A DNA stretch of 64,000 nucleotides. It comes from Cyanobacteria bacterium SIG29 (GTDB lineage: Bacteria > Cyanobacteriota > Vampirovibrionia > Gastranaerophilales > Gastranaerophilaceae). Positions within the stretch are counted from its first letter, which is position 1; every line of letters starts with the position of its first letter. Both the position numbers and the translations under genes were made by a program. The stretch lies in NCBI GenBank assembly GCA_015152515.1, contig SUTV01000004.1, positions 1 to 64,000 on the forward strand, read 5' to 3'. The notes below the pieces were generated by a model that saw nothing but the letters and a program-made list of their open reading frames with translations, made no database searches and was not told the DNA's origin. Shown in pieces: positions 8,284 to 16,441 of the stretch.

Positions 8284-9036
8284 CTATTCTTTATCATTAG
8301 TTAAAAATAGTTCCTTCTCTTTCTGTCTTCTTTTAACTAAACCATTTAAAACGACATATTCACCTGTAATTTTATTTTTTTGCTTTACATATTTATCAAA
8401 ATTAGCAGCAGCACCTTCATAATCACCACTATTCAGTTTTTTAAATACTCCAGAATTTTTAAATGCACCTTCACCAACATTATAAATAAAACTTGCAAGA
8501 GCAATTTTTTGATTACTTGTTAATGGTACTTCTACTTCTTTTAATGGTCTAATATGTGCTTCAAAATCTTTTCTATATAATTCTTCTGCCTTCTCTTTTG
8601 TTATTTTCATTCCTTCTGTAATTAATTTTCCATCAACAGTTCCTGTATGTCCATAACCAATAGTCCAAACATCATTTTTTGTCGGCTTGTAAGCATATTC
8701 ACTAAATTTTTCTTCCGATTGTATAAATTTTCGAGCCTTAGCTAATTCCTCATCAGAAAATTTAATATTATTACTTTTTATTAGTTCTATTTCTTTCGAT
8801 GTTTGTTGCTTATTTTGTTCAAAAAAATTTGATTTTTTATTTCCATAATATTTTTTCATACACTCATCATCAGAACCATACAAAGTATCTGCCCTTTCTT
8901 GCAGTTTATCTGTTTTACTATCACTTGTGCTATGCTAAGCCCCACAAGTTCTATCATACTCACGAACATTTGTACCATCTGCTCTTGTATAACCAGAAAC
9001 AGAATATGTTCCAGCACAATCATTTTCTTTTACCAT
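8284..9036 (-). pseudogene. GH24 phage-type lysozyme interrupted by an in-frame amber codon
   Basis: The ORF track shows only 8284-8883, but the same frame extends upstream to an ATG at 9036 with an ideal GGAG site six bases away. Codon 34 (8935-8937) is TAG. The N-terminal part (SGYTRADGTNVREYDRTCGA) is a motif known from secreted and phage-like proteins, and the frame stays coding after the TAG. The C-terminal part is an endolysin: SEEKFSEYAYKPTKNDVWTI then GYGHT, with the Glu and Thr of the GH24 active site, and GLVKRRQKEKELF at the end. It is either a pseudogene, a suppressed amber gene or a sequencing error. Confidence 0.7.
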
Positions 9037-9055
9037 TCCCTACTCCTTTATATTT

Positions 9056-9143
9056 ACATTATATTGTATAATATAATGTATTTTTATTGTTTATTACAAT
9101 ATGTTGTAAGATTATATTACGATATATTTACAATATGTTGTAA
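9056..9143. promoter_or_regulatory. Cluster of palindromes upstream of the lysozyme gene
   Basis: Two identical 16-bp palindromes TTACAATATGTTGTAA lie at 9094-9109 and 9128-9143, 34 bases apart, about three helical turns. A third perfect inverted repeat (arms ACATTATATT and AATATAATGT, loop GTAT) covers 9056-9079. Several TATAAT-like sequences lie between them. The layout suggests an operator region for the lysozyme gene, for a dimeric repressor. No cognate regulator is identifiable in the window. Confidence 0.5.
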
Positions 9144-9152
9144 TTAAATACA

Positions 9153-9181
9153 AAAAAAGACACCAAATTGGGTGTCTTTTT
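9153..9181 (-). terminator. Intrinsic terminator after prs (bidirectional)
   Basis: The stem GACACC/GGTGTC has a short A/T loop, an A run on the left and a T run on the right, so it can work in both directions. It lies 18 bases after the prs stop on the minus strand. Confidence 0.75.
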
Positions 9182-9198
9182 GCATATCTTTTATTTTT

Positions 9199-10209
9199 TT
9201 ATTTATCGTACTCTTTCTCAAAACCAAATAATGAACTTACTGATTCACCATCATGAATTCTTGAAATAGCTTCACCTAATAATGGAGCCACGCTTAATTG
9301 AGTAATTTTTTCAGGTAAGAAAGCTTTATTTAAAGGAATTGTATTTGTAACAACAACTTCTTTAATTGGAGCTTTTTCCAATCTTTCTAATGCTGGACCA
9401 GAGAATACTGGGTGAGTTGCGCAAACATAAATATCTTTAGCGCCTTCATCTTTAAGTAATCTAGCAGCGCCACAAATTGTACCAGCAGTATCGATAATAT
9501 CGTCAAACATAATACAAGTTTTATCTTTAATATCACCAATTACATTAACTGCTTCTGCTTCATTATGGCGATTTCTTCTCTTATCAATAATAGCCATTGG
9601 GCAATTCATTTGCTTCGCAAAATATCTTGAACGAGTAACACCGCCCATATCTGGTGATACAATTACTAAATCTTCTGTTGGAATATTTAAATGTTTAATA
9701 TAATCAACAATTACAGAAGTTGCATAAATATGATCAACTAGGATATTAAAGAAACCTTGAATTTGACCTGTATGTAAGTCCATTGCAAGAACTCTATCAG
9801 CACCAGCTGTTGTTAATAAGTCAGCAACTAATTTTGCTGTGATTGCTTCACGACCTGATGTTTTACGGTCTTGTCTAGCATAACCATAATAAGGAATTAC
9901 AGCAGTAATTGATTTTGCACTAGCACGTTTAAAAGCGTCAATAATGATTAATAATTCCATTAAATTTTCATTTACTGGATTACAAACTGGTTGAACGATA
10001 AATACATCATCGCCTCTGATACTTTCTTGTACTTGAACATAAACCTCACCATCAGCAAAGTTTTTAATTACCATAGGACCAACAGTTGTTCCCAAATATT
10101 GTGCAATTTCTTCTGCCAATTGCATATTAGAACGTCCTGCAAATAATTTGATATCGTGCGTTGGATTAATAGATTTCACACCTTGTGGAAACGCTAATTC
10201 TAATTCCAT
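9199..10209 (-). CDS. prs: Ribose-phosphate pyrophosphokinase
   Basis: The enzyme makes PRPP from ribose 5-phosphate and ATP, feeding purine, pyrimidine and histidine synthesis; purA, the his genes and the pyr operon are all in this window. The 336-residue protein shows FAGRSNMQLAEEIAQYLG, the flexible-loop region YYGYARQDRK, and the PRPP-binding signature CIMFDDIIDTAGTI. It has about 15 extra N-terminal residues compared with many homologues. The ATG overlaps the glmU stop (TAATG), with GGAGG inside glmU, so glmU and prs are coupled. Confidence 0.96.
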   Translation of the reverse strand: MELELAFPQGVKSINPTHDIKLFAGRSNMQLAEEIAQYLGTTVGPMVIKNFADGEVYVQVQESIRGDDVFIVQPVCNPVNENLMELLIIIDAFKRASAKSITAVIPYYGYARQDRKTSGREAITAKLVADLLTTAGADRVLAMDLHTGQIQGFFNILVDHIYATSVIVDYIKHLNIPTEDLVIVSPDMGGVTRSRYFAKQMNCPMAIIDKRRNRHNEAEAVNVIGDIKDKTCIMFDDIIDTAGTICGAARLLKDEGAKDIYVCATHPVFSGPALERLEKAPIKEVVVTNTIPLNKAFLPEKITQLSVAPLLGEAISRIHDGESVSSLFGFEKEYDK

Positions 10210-11522
10210 TATTTATTGCCTCCTGAATATTGTTCAATTTTATTTTTAACCCAATTTGAAAATACCTTAAGTGGTGAACGGGTTATAGCTAAAGAATATG
10301 CTTCTACATCTTTTGTAATAACACTACCAGCTGCAACTGAAGCCATTTCTTCAATTGTAACTGGTGCAACAATTACAGAGTTTGAACCTGTATTTGCACC
10401 ATCTTTAATAATTGTTTTTGATTTAACTTTTGTAATTGGATTGTAATTTGCAGTAATTGTACCTGCGCCAATATTAACTTTTGAACCAAGTTCTGCGTCA
10501 CCAATATAACTCAAATGAGAAACATTTGTGTTATCTTTAATTACTGATTTTTTAACTTCAACAAAGTTACCAATTCTTACATTATTTCCAATAGTTGCGC
10601 CATCTCTAATATGAGCAAATGGACCTATTTTACAGTTTTTGCCAATTGTATTTTTACCTGTAATATAAACATTTGGAAGAACTAAAGTATCCGCGCCAAT
10701 AGTAGTTTCAGGCGAAATAAATGTTGTATCAGGGTCAACAATTTGAACCCCTTCTTCCATTAAACGAATAACTGATTTCTTATTTAAAATTTTTGTAGCT
10801 TCAGATAGTTGAATCTTTGAATTAATACCAAAAATTTCTTCATTGTTTTCTAAAATATAAGATTGAACAACTAAATGTTTTTCAACCGCCCATTTAACAA
10901 TATCTGTTAAATAGTATTCCCCTTGGGCATTATTATTTTTTAAATTATTGAAAGATTCAGAAACTGTTTTCCAATTAATACAATAAATTCCTGCATTAAC
11001 TTCTTTAACTGCTTTTTGCTCGCTAGTCGCATCTTTTTCTTCAACAATAGCAACAAATTTATTATTTTTATCACGAACAATTCTGCCATAATTTTTTGGA
11101 TTATCAAAAATTGCAGACATAACTGTTAAATCAGCATGATTATTATCATGGAAATCAATAAAATTCTTTAATGTTTCAGCAGTAATTAATGGAGTATCAC
11201 CGCAAACAACAACAACGTAACCATCAAAATCTTTTAAAAATGGAGTTGCTTTATTAACCGCATCACCAGTTCCCAATTGAGGAGCTTGCAAAATACATTT
11301 TGCATTAGCGAAACTAGAAGATACAAAATTTTCTACTTTTTCAGCTTCATGCCCGACAATAACAAAATTTTCGTCAATATAACCAGTATTATTAACGGCA
11401 TCAATTACATAAGAGAGCAATGGTTTATTAAAAATCGTATGCAAAACCTTTGGAAGTTCTGACTTCATTCTTGTACCTTTACCTGCTGCAAGAACAATCG
11501 ATTTTACTTTTTTATCTAACAT
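10209..11522 (-). CDS. glmU: Bifunctional N-acetylglucosamine-1-phosphate uridyltransferase / glucosamine-1-phosphate acetyltransferase
   Basis: GlmU makes UDP-GlcNAc for peptidoglycan and other envelope polymers. The N-terminal pyrophosphorylase domain has LAAGKGTRMKSELPKVLH. The C-terminal domain shows left-handed beta-helix repeats (IGADTLVLPNVYI, IGKNCKIGPFAHI) and GAGTITANYN, the acetyltransferase site. Length is 437 residues from the ATG at 11522, close to the usual 450. The track starts three codons earlier at a TTG (11531); I prefer the ATG, though its GGAG is only three bases away. It is coupled with prs. Confidence 0.95.
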   Translation of the reverse strand: MLDKKVKSIVLAAGKGTRMKSELPKVLHTIFNKPLLSYVIDAVNNTGYIDENFVIVGHEAEKVENFVSSSFANAKCILQAPQLGTGDAVNKATPFLKDFDGYVVVVCGDTPLITAETLKNFIDFHDNNHADLTVMSAIFDNPKNYGRIVRDKNNKFVAIVEEKDATSEQKAVKEVNAGIYCINWKTVSESFNNLKNNNAQGEYYLTDIVKWAVEKHLVVQSYILENNEEIFGINSKIQLSEATKILNKKSVIRLMEEGVQIVDPDTTFISPETTIGADTLVLPNVYITGKNTIGKNCKIGPFAHIRDGATIGNNVRIGNFVEVKKSVIKDNTNVSHLSYIGDAELGSKVNIGAGTITANYNPITKVKSKTIIKDGANTGSNSVIVAPVTIEEMASVAAGSVITKDVEAYSLAITRSPLKVFSNWVKNKIEQYSGGNK

Positions 11523-11733
11523 ACTCTCCAAACTTTCTCTGACTCTATAATACTATTTTTACACTAAAATTAAAACATGGTATAAAGAATATTATTACAA
11601 TTTGATAAAAATTAATAAATAAATATTTTTGCTAGCTTGATGTAAAGAAATAATAAATATTCTTAAATATATAGCAATTTTTTTTATTATAGGCGTTAAA
11701 CTAAATATAAGGATTAAAAGTAAGGAAAAAAAT

Positions 11734-12147
11734 ATGAGCGTTCAAGGTGTTAATGAAAAACCAACCGTATCAAATATCTTATCATCAGCTATTTTAGGTG
11801 GTGCTGTTGCTGCAGGTGCAGAAAAATTATTATTACCTGTAGAAGCAAAAGCTGCATTAAGAAACACAAGATTTGGACAAGATGTATATATGAAAAAAGC
11901 TGCTAAAGCAGTACAAAAAACAATGAAAAATACAGGTAAAAAATTTGATGTTGGTGCCATTTTAGAAAACGCAAAAAACATGTATCCTGATTATCAAGCA
12001 ATTGCAAAAACAACAAAAAAATCATTAGGAAAAACTTTTGCTGGTGTTGCTGTTGCAGTAGCTGGTGCTAAACTTTTAGCAGAAGTTATTTTAAATAGAC
12101 AAGAGAAAAAAGCACAACAAGTTGCTCAACAAATTGAACAACAATAA
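11734..12147 (+). CDS. Small Ala-rich protein of unknown function
   Basis: The 137-residue product has two Gly/Ala-rich hydrophobic stretches (ILSSAILGGAVAAGAEKLL and FAGVAVAVAGAKLLAEVIL) separated by a basic helical region, and it ends with a Gln-rich helix. There is no signal peptide; the hydrophobic parts could be membrane hairpins or amphipathic helices. ATG follows AAGGAAAAAAAT. It has its own terminator 28 bases after the stop, so it is likely a single-gene unit. I recognise no family. Confidence 0.6.
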   Translation: MSVQGVNEKPTVSNILSSAILGGAVAAGAEKLLLPVEAKAALRNTRFGQDVYMKKAAKAVQKTMKNTGKKFDVGAILENAKNMYPDYQAIAKTTKKSLGKTFAGVAVAVAGAKLLAEVILNRQEKKAQQVAQQIEQQ

Positions 12148-12174
12148 TTAACATAACTAAAAGATTTTTAAAAA

Positions 12175-12199
12175 AGCGGAAAGTTATTTCCGCTTTTTT
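12175..12199 (+). terminator. Intrinsic terminator
   Basis: An eight-base stem AGCGGAAA/TTTCCGCT with loop GTTA is followed by a T run. It ends the small upstream gene before purA. A TATAAT just after it may be part of the purA promoter. Confidence 0.85.
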
Positions 12200-12246
12200 G
12201 CTATAATTTTTTAGTAAAAGCCATGTTTTAAGAAAGGGCATTTTTA

Positions 12247-13542
12247 ATGAAAAATACAGTTGTTGTTGGCGCGCAATGGGGCGATGAAGGAAAAGCCAAA
12301 ATTACAGATTTACTAGCTGAATATGCTGATGTAATCATCAGATATCAAGGCGGATGTAACGCAGGTCATACTGTTGTTGCGAATAATGAAACATATAAAT
12401 TTCACTTAATTCCATCTGGTGTACTTTATGGAAACAAATTTTGTTTTATCGCAGCAGGAACAGTAATTCACCCAGAAACATTCTTAAAAGAAACTCAAGA
12501 ATTAATTGAAAGAGGAGTAAGCTTATCAACATTAAAAGTAAGCCCTCTAGCATCAATTACTCTTCCATATCACATAGATATTGACGGAATAAGCGAACAA
12601 ACTTCTGGAAAAGATAAAATTGGTACTACAAAAAAAGGTATTGGACCTACATATTCAGATAAAATTGGAAGATACGGATTAAAAATTCAAGATTTATATG
12701 ACGAAGAACTTTTAAATGCAAGATTAGATGCAATTTTACCTTTAAAAAATAAAATGTTAGAAAAAGTTTTCAATTCAAAAACTTATTCAAAAGAAGAAAT
12801 GCTTAAATATTGCAAAAAATATGCTGAAATTTTCAGACCATATGTATGCAATGAATGGGTTAGTGAATTATCTAACGCACTAAAAGAAGATAAAAAAATC
12901 TTGTTTGAAGGTGCTCAAGGAATTATGCTTGATATTGATTATGGAACATACCCATATGTAACAAGTTCTAACCCAATTGGTGGTGGTGCTGCAACTGGTA
13001 GTGGTATTGGACCAACACATATTGAAAATGTTATCGGCGTAACAAAAGCTTATGTAACAAGAGTTGGTGAAGGACCATTCTTAACAGAATTACTTGATGA
13101 AACAGGTGAAAAAATCAGAACTATTGGTGGAGAATTTGGTACAACAACAGGTCGTCCAAGAAGATGTGGTTGGTTTGACGCTGTTTTATCAAGATACTGC
13201 GTACTTGTAGGTGGCTTAACTCAAATGGCAATCACTAAACTTGATGTATTTGATACTTTTGATGAATTAAAAGTTTGCGTTGCTTATAAAGATGTTCGTG
13301 ACGGAAAAATTTATAAAGATTATCCAACAAATATCAATATGCACAAATATTTAGAACCAGTTTATGAAACATACAAAGGTTGGAAAGAAGATATTTCTAA
13401 AGCAAAAACAATGGATGAATTACCTGCTAATGCAAAAGCTTATTTAAAGAAATTAGAAGAATTAGTTGGTATTCCAATTAAAATTGTAAGCGTTGGTCCA
13501 GATAGAGAACAAACTATTATATTAGACAACCCATTTATGTAA
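12247..13542 (+). CDS. purA: Adenylosuccinate synthetase
   Basis: PurA joins aspartate to IMP with GTP, the first step to AMP. The 431-residue protein has the GTP-binding QWGDEGKAKI near the N-terminus (usually QWGDEGKGKI, so Gly to Ala at one position), GGCNAGHTVV, IGTTKKGIGPTYSDK and the C-terminal GPDREQTI. ATG is preceded by AAAGGG. It sits between two terminators and is probably transcribed alone, from a TATAAT-containing promoter about 40 bases upstream. Confidence 0.96.
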   Translation: MKNTVVVGAQWGDEGKAKITDLLAEYADVIIRYQGGCNAGHTVVANNETYKFHLIPSGVLYGNKFCFIAAGTVIHPETFLKETQELIERGVSLSTLKVSPLASITLPYHIDIDGISEQTSGKDKIGTTKKGIGPTYSDKIGRYGLKIQDLYDEELLNARLDAILPLKNKMLEKVFNSKTYSKEEMLKYCKKYAEIFRPYVCNEWVSELSNALKEDKKILFEGAQGIMLDIDYGTYPYVTSSNPIGGGAATGSGIGPTHIENVIGVTKAYVTRVGEGPFLTELLDETGEKIRTIGGEFGTTTGRPRRCGWFDAVLSRYCVLVGGLTQMAITKLDVFDTFDELKVCVAYKDVRDGKIYKDYPTNINMHKYLEPVYETYKGWKEDISKAKTMDELPANAKAYLKKLEELVGIPIKIVSVGPDREQTIILDNPFM

Positions 13543-13570
13543 AAAATAAATGAAGTAACATTATGTTTTT

Positions 13571-13612
13571 AAAAATTCTCTTTGTTTTAATTAAAACAAA
13601 GAGAATTTTTTT
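13571..13612 (+). terminator. Intrinsic terminator after purA
   Basis: A long stem AATTCTCTTTGTTTT / AAAACAAAGAGAATT with loop AATT ends in a run of seven T, about 30 bases after the purA stop. Confidence 0.85.
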
Positions 13613-13760
13613 ATAAATATACGAAATAAAAAATGAACTTTTTATTTTTCATTTCGTTTTAAAGAACAGAAGGAATCAGAAGGGAAAACCTTATCTCTAT
13701 TCTAGAAACTACTTATTCAATAACAGAGAACTCTCAAGTGACCGAAAGGTCACTTTTTTA
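13613..13760 (+). other. Non-coding stretch with hairpins and a second terminator
   Basis: No reading frame is visible. An imperfect hairpin (ACGAAAT/ATTTCGT ends) spans about 13620-13657. A textbook terminator, GTGACC-GAAA-GGTCAC followed by six T, is at 13738-13759. A terminator this strong, 130 bases after the purA terminator, suggests either a small RNA in between or a backup site. I could not find a convincing promoter. Confidence 0.4.
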
Positions 13761-13800
13761 TTTATATTAAAATTCTATTAAAAATTATTAAAAAAACCTA

Positions 13801-13829
13801 TTGACTCTAAAATATGTTCTTGGTAATTT
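13801..13829 (+). promoter_or_regulatory. Promoter of tRNA-Lys
   Basis: TTGACT at 13801-13806 and TAATTT at 13824-13829 are separated by 17 bases and end 20 bases before the tRNA. Confidence 0.45.
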
Positions 13830-13849
13830 AATAGAGAAGTTAGACAAAC

Positions 13850-13925
13850 GCGTCTGTAGCTCAGCAGGTAGAGCACTCCCCTTTTAAGGGATAGGTCGCG
13901 CGTTCGAATCGCGCCAGACGCACCA
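13850..13925 (+). tRNA. tRNA-Lys(TTT)
   Basis: Acceptor GCGTCTG pairs with CAGACGC. The D arm GCTC/GAGC is followed by anticodon loop CTTTTAA with anticodon TTT, then T arm GCGCGTTCGAATCGCGC. Discriminator A and an encoded CCA follow, giving 76 bases. The 3' part from the anticodon loop on is repeated at 16827, where an integrative element has inserted; the copy here remains a whole tRNA. Confidence 0.97.
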
Positions 13926-13928
13926 TTT
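13881..13928 (+). repeat. attL: 48-bp tRNA-Lys 3' core
   Basis: The repeat runs from CTTTTAAGGG in the anticodon arm to CACCATTT just beyond the CCA. An identical copy is at 16827-16874. Confidence 0.9.
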
Positions 13929-13929
13929 A

Positions 13930-13958
13930 TTAAAGGGCATTCCAGCCCTTTTCTTTTT
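13930..13958 (+). terminator. Terminator for tRNA-Lys supplied by the element
   Basis: AAAGGGC and GCCCTTT form a stem with a six-base loop followed by a T-rich stretch, directly after attL and inside the element. It replaces the chromosomal terminator that now lies past attR. Confidence 0.7.
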
Positions 13959-13990
13959 GTCCATTTTTTGCCTGTTGTCCACTTTTTGTC
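13955..13990 (+). repeat. Left arm-type direct repeats (TTGTCCA)
   Basis: Three direct copies of TTGTCCAY occur here, the last two 11 bases apart. The same 11-base spacing and orientation occur inside the right end of the element. They are likely binding sites for the N-terminal arm-binding domain of the integrase. Confidence 0.5.
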
Positions 13991-14031
13991 CATTTGGAAA
14001 TTTTGACATTTTGATAAATATTAATAAATAA

Positions 14032-15054
14032 CTATTTGCTATAATCATTTAAAACTCTTATCGCCTCTATTTTTCTATCTTGATTTATATGGTTATATAC
14101 TTCTAGTGTAATTGAGATATTTGAATGCCTCATAATCTCTTTTACAACATCTATTTCAACACCTTTTTCTAACATTCTTGTACAAGCAGTATGCCTCAAA
14201 GAATGAAAATTAAAGTTTGTTATTTTAGCTTGCTTTAATACTTTTGTATATGTGTTTCTAATATTTATGTAAGGCTTATTTGTTAGTGGATTTACAAATA
14301 CATAGTCGCTAGTTTTTAAAGCATATAACTTATTTAGTTCTTCTGCTAAAGTATCACTGATAGGTAAGTATGATTTTTTGCGATTTTTCTGAACTAATAT
14401 AGTAATAAGACTATTATTCAAGTCAACATTTTGCCATTTTAAATTAAGAATCTCACTTTTTCTCATACCTGTATGCAAGGCACAAATTATAATAGGTTTA
14501 ATATATTCACAATCGTCTTTGCAAGCACTTAGTAGACGTTTTTCTTCGTCAATAGTTAATATCTTTTTTTCTGTATTTTCAACAAACATTGGTTTTACAG
14601 CACATTTTAAAGCAGGATTTTTTCTCATCCAACCATTATCAATTGCTATATTAAACATTCGTCTAAGTATACCTACTTCTTTGTTTATTGTTGCTGGCTT
14701 TTTACCATCGTTTTTTCTTTTAGTTCTGTATTTTTCAATAGCGAATGAATCAAAATTAGAAAGTAAGCAATTACCAAAGAAGTTTTTTAATCTTTTTATC
14801 ATACCTCTATCTTTTGCGTAATTTTTTCTGTTATTAACTGCATATTCTTCAAATTTGTCGCATAGTTGATGAAAGGTAAATTCTTTTTTATTTTGAAAAA
14901 AGTCAAATCTATCACATAGAACTTCTGTTCTTATGTTATTTTCAAACAATTCAGCCATTTTTTTATTATTTGCTTCTGGTATGGCAAGATGATAGCGTTT
15001 GCCACGCACTTGAAATTTACAATACCATCGTCCATTTTTATGTTTGTATAGCAC
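14032..15054 (-). CDS. Tyrosine recombinase / phage-type integrase
   Basis: The 340-residue protein has an N-terminal arm-binding part (NGRWYCKFQVRGKRYH), a SAM-like core-binding domain and the catalytic domain. The Arg of HTGMRKSEIL, HSLRHT, the MRHSNI histidine and the Tyr nucleophile in LEVYNHIN are all present, so it looks active. Its 3' end faces the tRNA, as in many tRNA-targeting islands. The start is GTG at 15054; an in-frame TAG two codons upstream rules out a longer protein, and no ribosome binding site is seen. This start abuts a truncated serine recombinase. Confidence 0.92.
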   Translation of the reverse strand: MLYKHKNGRWYCKFQVRGKRYHLAIPEANNKKMAELFENNIRTEVLCDRFDFFQNKKEFTFHQLCDKFEEYAVNNRKNYAKDRGMIKRLKNFFGNCLLSNFDSFAIEKYRTKRKNDGKKPATINKEVGILRRMFNIAIDNGWMRKNPALKCAVKPMFVENTEKKILTIDEEKRLLSACKDDCEYIKPIIICALHTGMRKSEILNLKWQNVDLNNSLITILVQKNRKKSYLPISDTLAEELNKLYALKTSDYVFVNPLTNKPYINIRNTYTKVLKQAKITNFNFHSLRHTACTRMLEKGVEIDVVKEIMRHSNISITLEVYNHINQDRKIEAIRVLNDYSK

Positions 15055-15422
15055 GTTCTATTACACAAATATTCGAGATTATAGATATAACAAAACAAAA
15101 AGGAATTAGGCTTTATGCTATAAAAGAAAATTTTAGTAATTCAGAGCAAAGTATTACATCAACGGTTACAAGTACAATTTTTGCACTTATAGCACAAATA
15201 GAACGTGAACTAATTAGCATTAGAACAAAAGAAGCACTACAAGCAAGAAAATTAGTTGGAATAAAGTTAGGTAGACCAAAAGGTAAAGGCAAATCAAAAT
15301 TAGATGAATATAAGTCAGATATTTTAAAATTAGTTGAGTTAAAAGTACCTAAAACAATAATAGCAAAACAATATAAGACTAGTATTCCTAATTTATATAA
15401 TTTTTTAAATGGTTGTACATAA
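15051..15422 (+). pseudogene. Serine recombinase fragment lacking the catalytic N-terminus
   Basis: The frame from about 15051 encodes ARSITQIFEIID, KQKGIRLYAIKE, IFALIAQIERELISIRTKEAL and GRPKGK, followed by a C-terminal helix-turn-helix. This matches resolvase/invertase proteins from the middle of the catalytic domain onward. The N-terminal third with the active Ser and first Arg is missing, replaced by the start of the divergent integrase. The first 27 residues of the track ORF (14970) are only the antisense of that integrase. The fragment could still bind DNA if expressed. Confidence 0.75.
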
Positions 15423-15425
15423 AAA

Positions 15426-15983
15426 ATGAATAAGAACATAATAAAAATAAATTCAACTAGTTTTGAAATCAATAAACTTATAACATCTACTCAACTATTT
15501 TCTAAACTTAAATTGTCATTATCAGCAAGACTTGTATTAAGATGTATTGTTGACTTTTGGAACTATAAAATGAGTTGTGCATATCCAACTCAATTAACAA
15601 TTGCAAAATGCACTGGCTTGACTGATGTTGCAGTCGGCAAAGCAGTAAAAGAATTAAATAATATAGGTCTTATAGAAAAACAAAAAAAGAACAAAAGAAT
15701 ATATTATTACTTTACCCTAAAATTATTAGGGTACTTAAATCTTACACCCAAGATTATTTATGTTAATACCCAAAAGAATTTATGTAATATACCCAATAGT
15801 TTTTATAACAATAATATATTAAAAGATAATGAAAATATTTTTTTGAATACTTCACAAAATTCTATTATTGAAGATGAGTTAATAAGCCCTAAACAAATGG
15901 CAGAAATAACAATTAAAAAATTTGCTAATAATCCTGTATTTTATACAAAGGTCGCAGAATTAAAAGAAAAGTTTGGCTTGTAG
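15426..15983 (+). CDS. Winged helix-turn-helix protein of the integrative element
   Basis: The 185-residue protein has one recognisable winged-helix domain at about residues 30-95 (LSARLVLRCIVDF, PTQLTIAKCTGLTDVAVGKA, LNNIGLIEKQKKNKRIYYY). This resembles the HTH domains of plasmid and phage replication or regulatory proteins. The C-terminal part is low-complexity, Asn-rich, ending in a short helix. It starts three bases after the recombinase fragment. It may regulate the element or act in its replication; nothing fixes which. Confidence 0.6.
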   Translation: MNKNIIKINSTSFEINKLITSTQLFSKLKLSLSARLVLRCIVDFWNYKMSCAYPTQLTIAKCTGLTDVAVGKAVKELNNIGLIEKQKKNKRIYYYFTLKLLGYLNLTPKIIYVNTQKNLCNIPNSFYNNNILKDNENIFLNTSQNSIIEDELISPKQMAEITIKKFANNPVFYTKVAELKEKFGL

Positions 15984-16004
15984 TTATAGTTACTATTTGC
16001 ATGT

Positions 16005-16087
16005 TTATTAACAATATTTTAGTATTGTAACATAGTACTATTGGACAACTTGAATAAGTAACCTAATCATGTTAAAATGGAGTAAGA
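16005..16087 (+). promoter_or_regulatory. Promoter / operator region of the toxin-antitoxin pair
   Basis: The inverted repeat ACAATA-TTTTAG-TATTGT at 16011-16028 is a plausible autoregulatory operator. Downstream, TTGAAT and TAAAAT are separated by 17 bases, but this -10 is too close to the ribosome binding site GGAG, so the true promoter may lie further upstream. The toxin ATG is five bases after the GGAG. Confidence 0.4.
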
Positions 16088-16441
16088 ATGGCTAACGAGC
16101 AAAAACAATTTATAGCTGAACTAACACCAGAAGCAGAAAAACAGCTTTTAGAGTTAGATACTAAATATAGAATAAGAATAGCTGAAGCTATAAGAACATT
16201 TGAGTACGTTGGTCTACATTATAAAAATATAAATGACCTTGGTAATGGGTTATTTGAGATAAAACCTAGTGATGTTCGTGCTTACTTTATGTATGATAAA
16301 ACTAGAAGAAGAATAATTATTGTTGGTTTTATTACTCTTAAAAAAACTCAAAAAGCACCAAAACAATATAAAGAACAGGCTATTAGGAATATAGAAAAAT
16401 ATCTCAATAATATGGAGTCAGAAACATGCAAAAAAAATTAA
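16088..16441 (+). CDS. RelE/HigB-superfamily toxin (Gp49-like)
   Basis: The 117-residue basic protein matches the Gp49-like/HigB family: DLGNGLFEIKPSDVRAYF, then RRIIIVGFITLKKTQKAPKQ, then an amphipathic C-terminal helix. Such toxins cleave mRNA at the ribosome. It precedes and overlaps its partner gene by 16 bases, the toxin-first order typical of higBA. Its location inside an integrative element suggests a role in maintaining the element. Confidence 0.8.
   Translation: MANEQKQFIAELTPEAEKQLLELDTKYRIRIAEAIRTFEYVGLHYKNINDLGNGLFEIKPSDVRAYFMYDKTRRRIIIVGFITLKKTQKAPKQYKEQAIRNIEKYLNNMESETCKKN

Noticed and set aside
8799-9147. Two + strand ORFs of 90 and 82 aa
   Set aside because: They are antisense to the lysozyme gene and its promoter; composition is His/Tyr-rich noise.
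13778-13993. Minus-strand ORF of 71 aa across tRNA-Lys
   Set aside because: It is the antisense of the tRNA (GAIRTRDLSLKRGVLYLLSYRR is a known artefact of this kind).
14970-15050. First 27 residues of the + strand ORF 14970-15422
   Set aside because: They are only antisense of the integrase start; recombinase homology begins after this.
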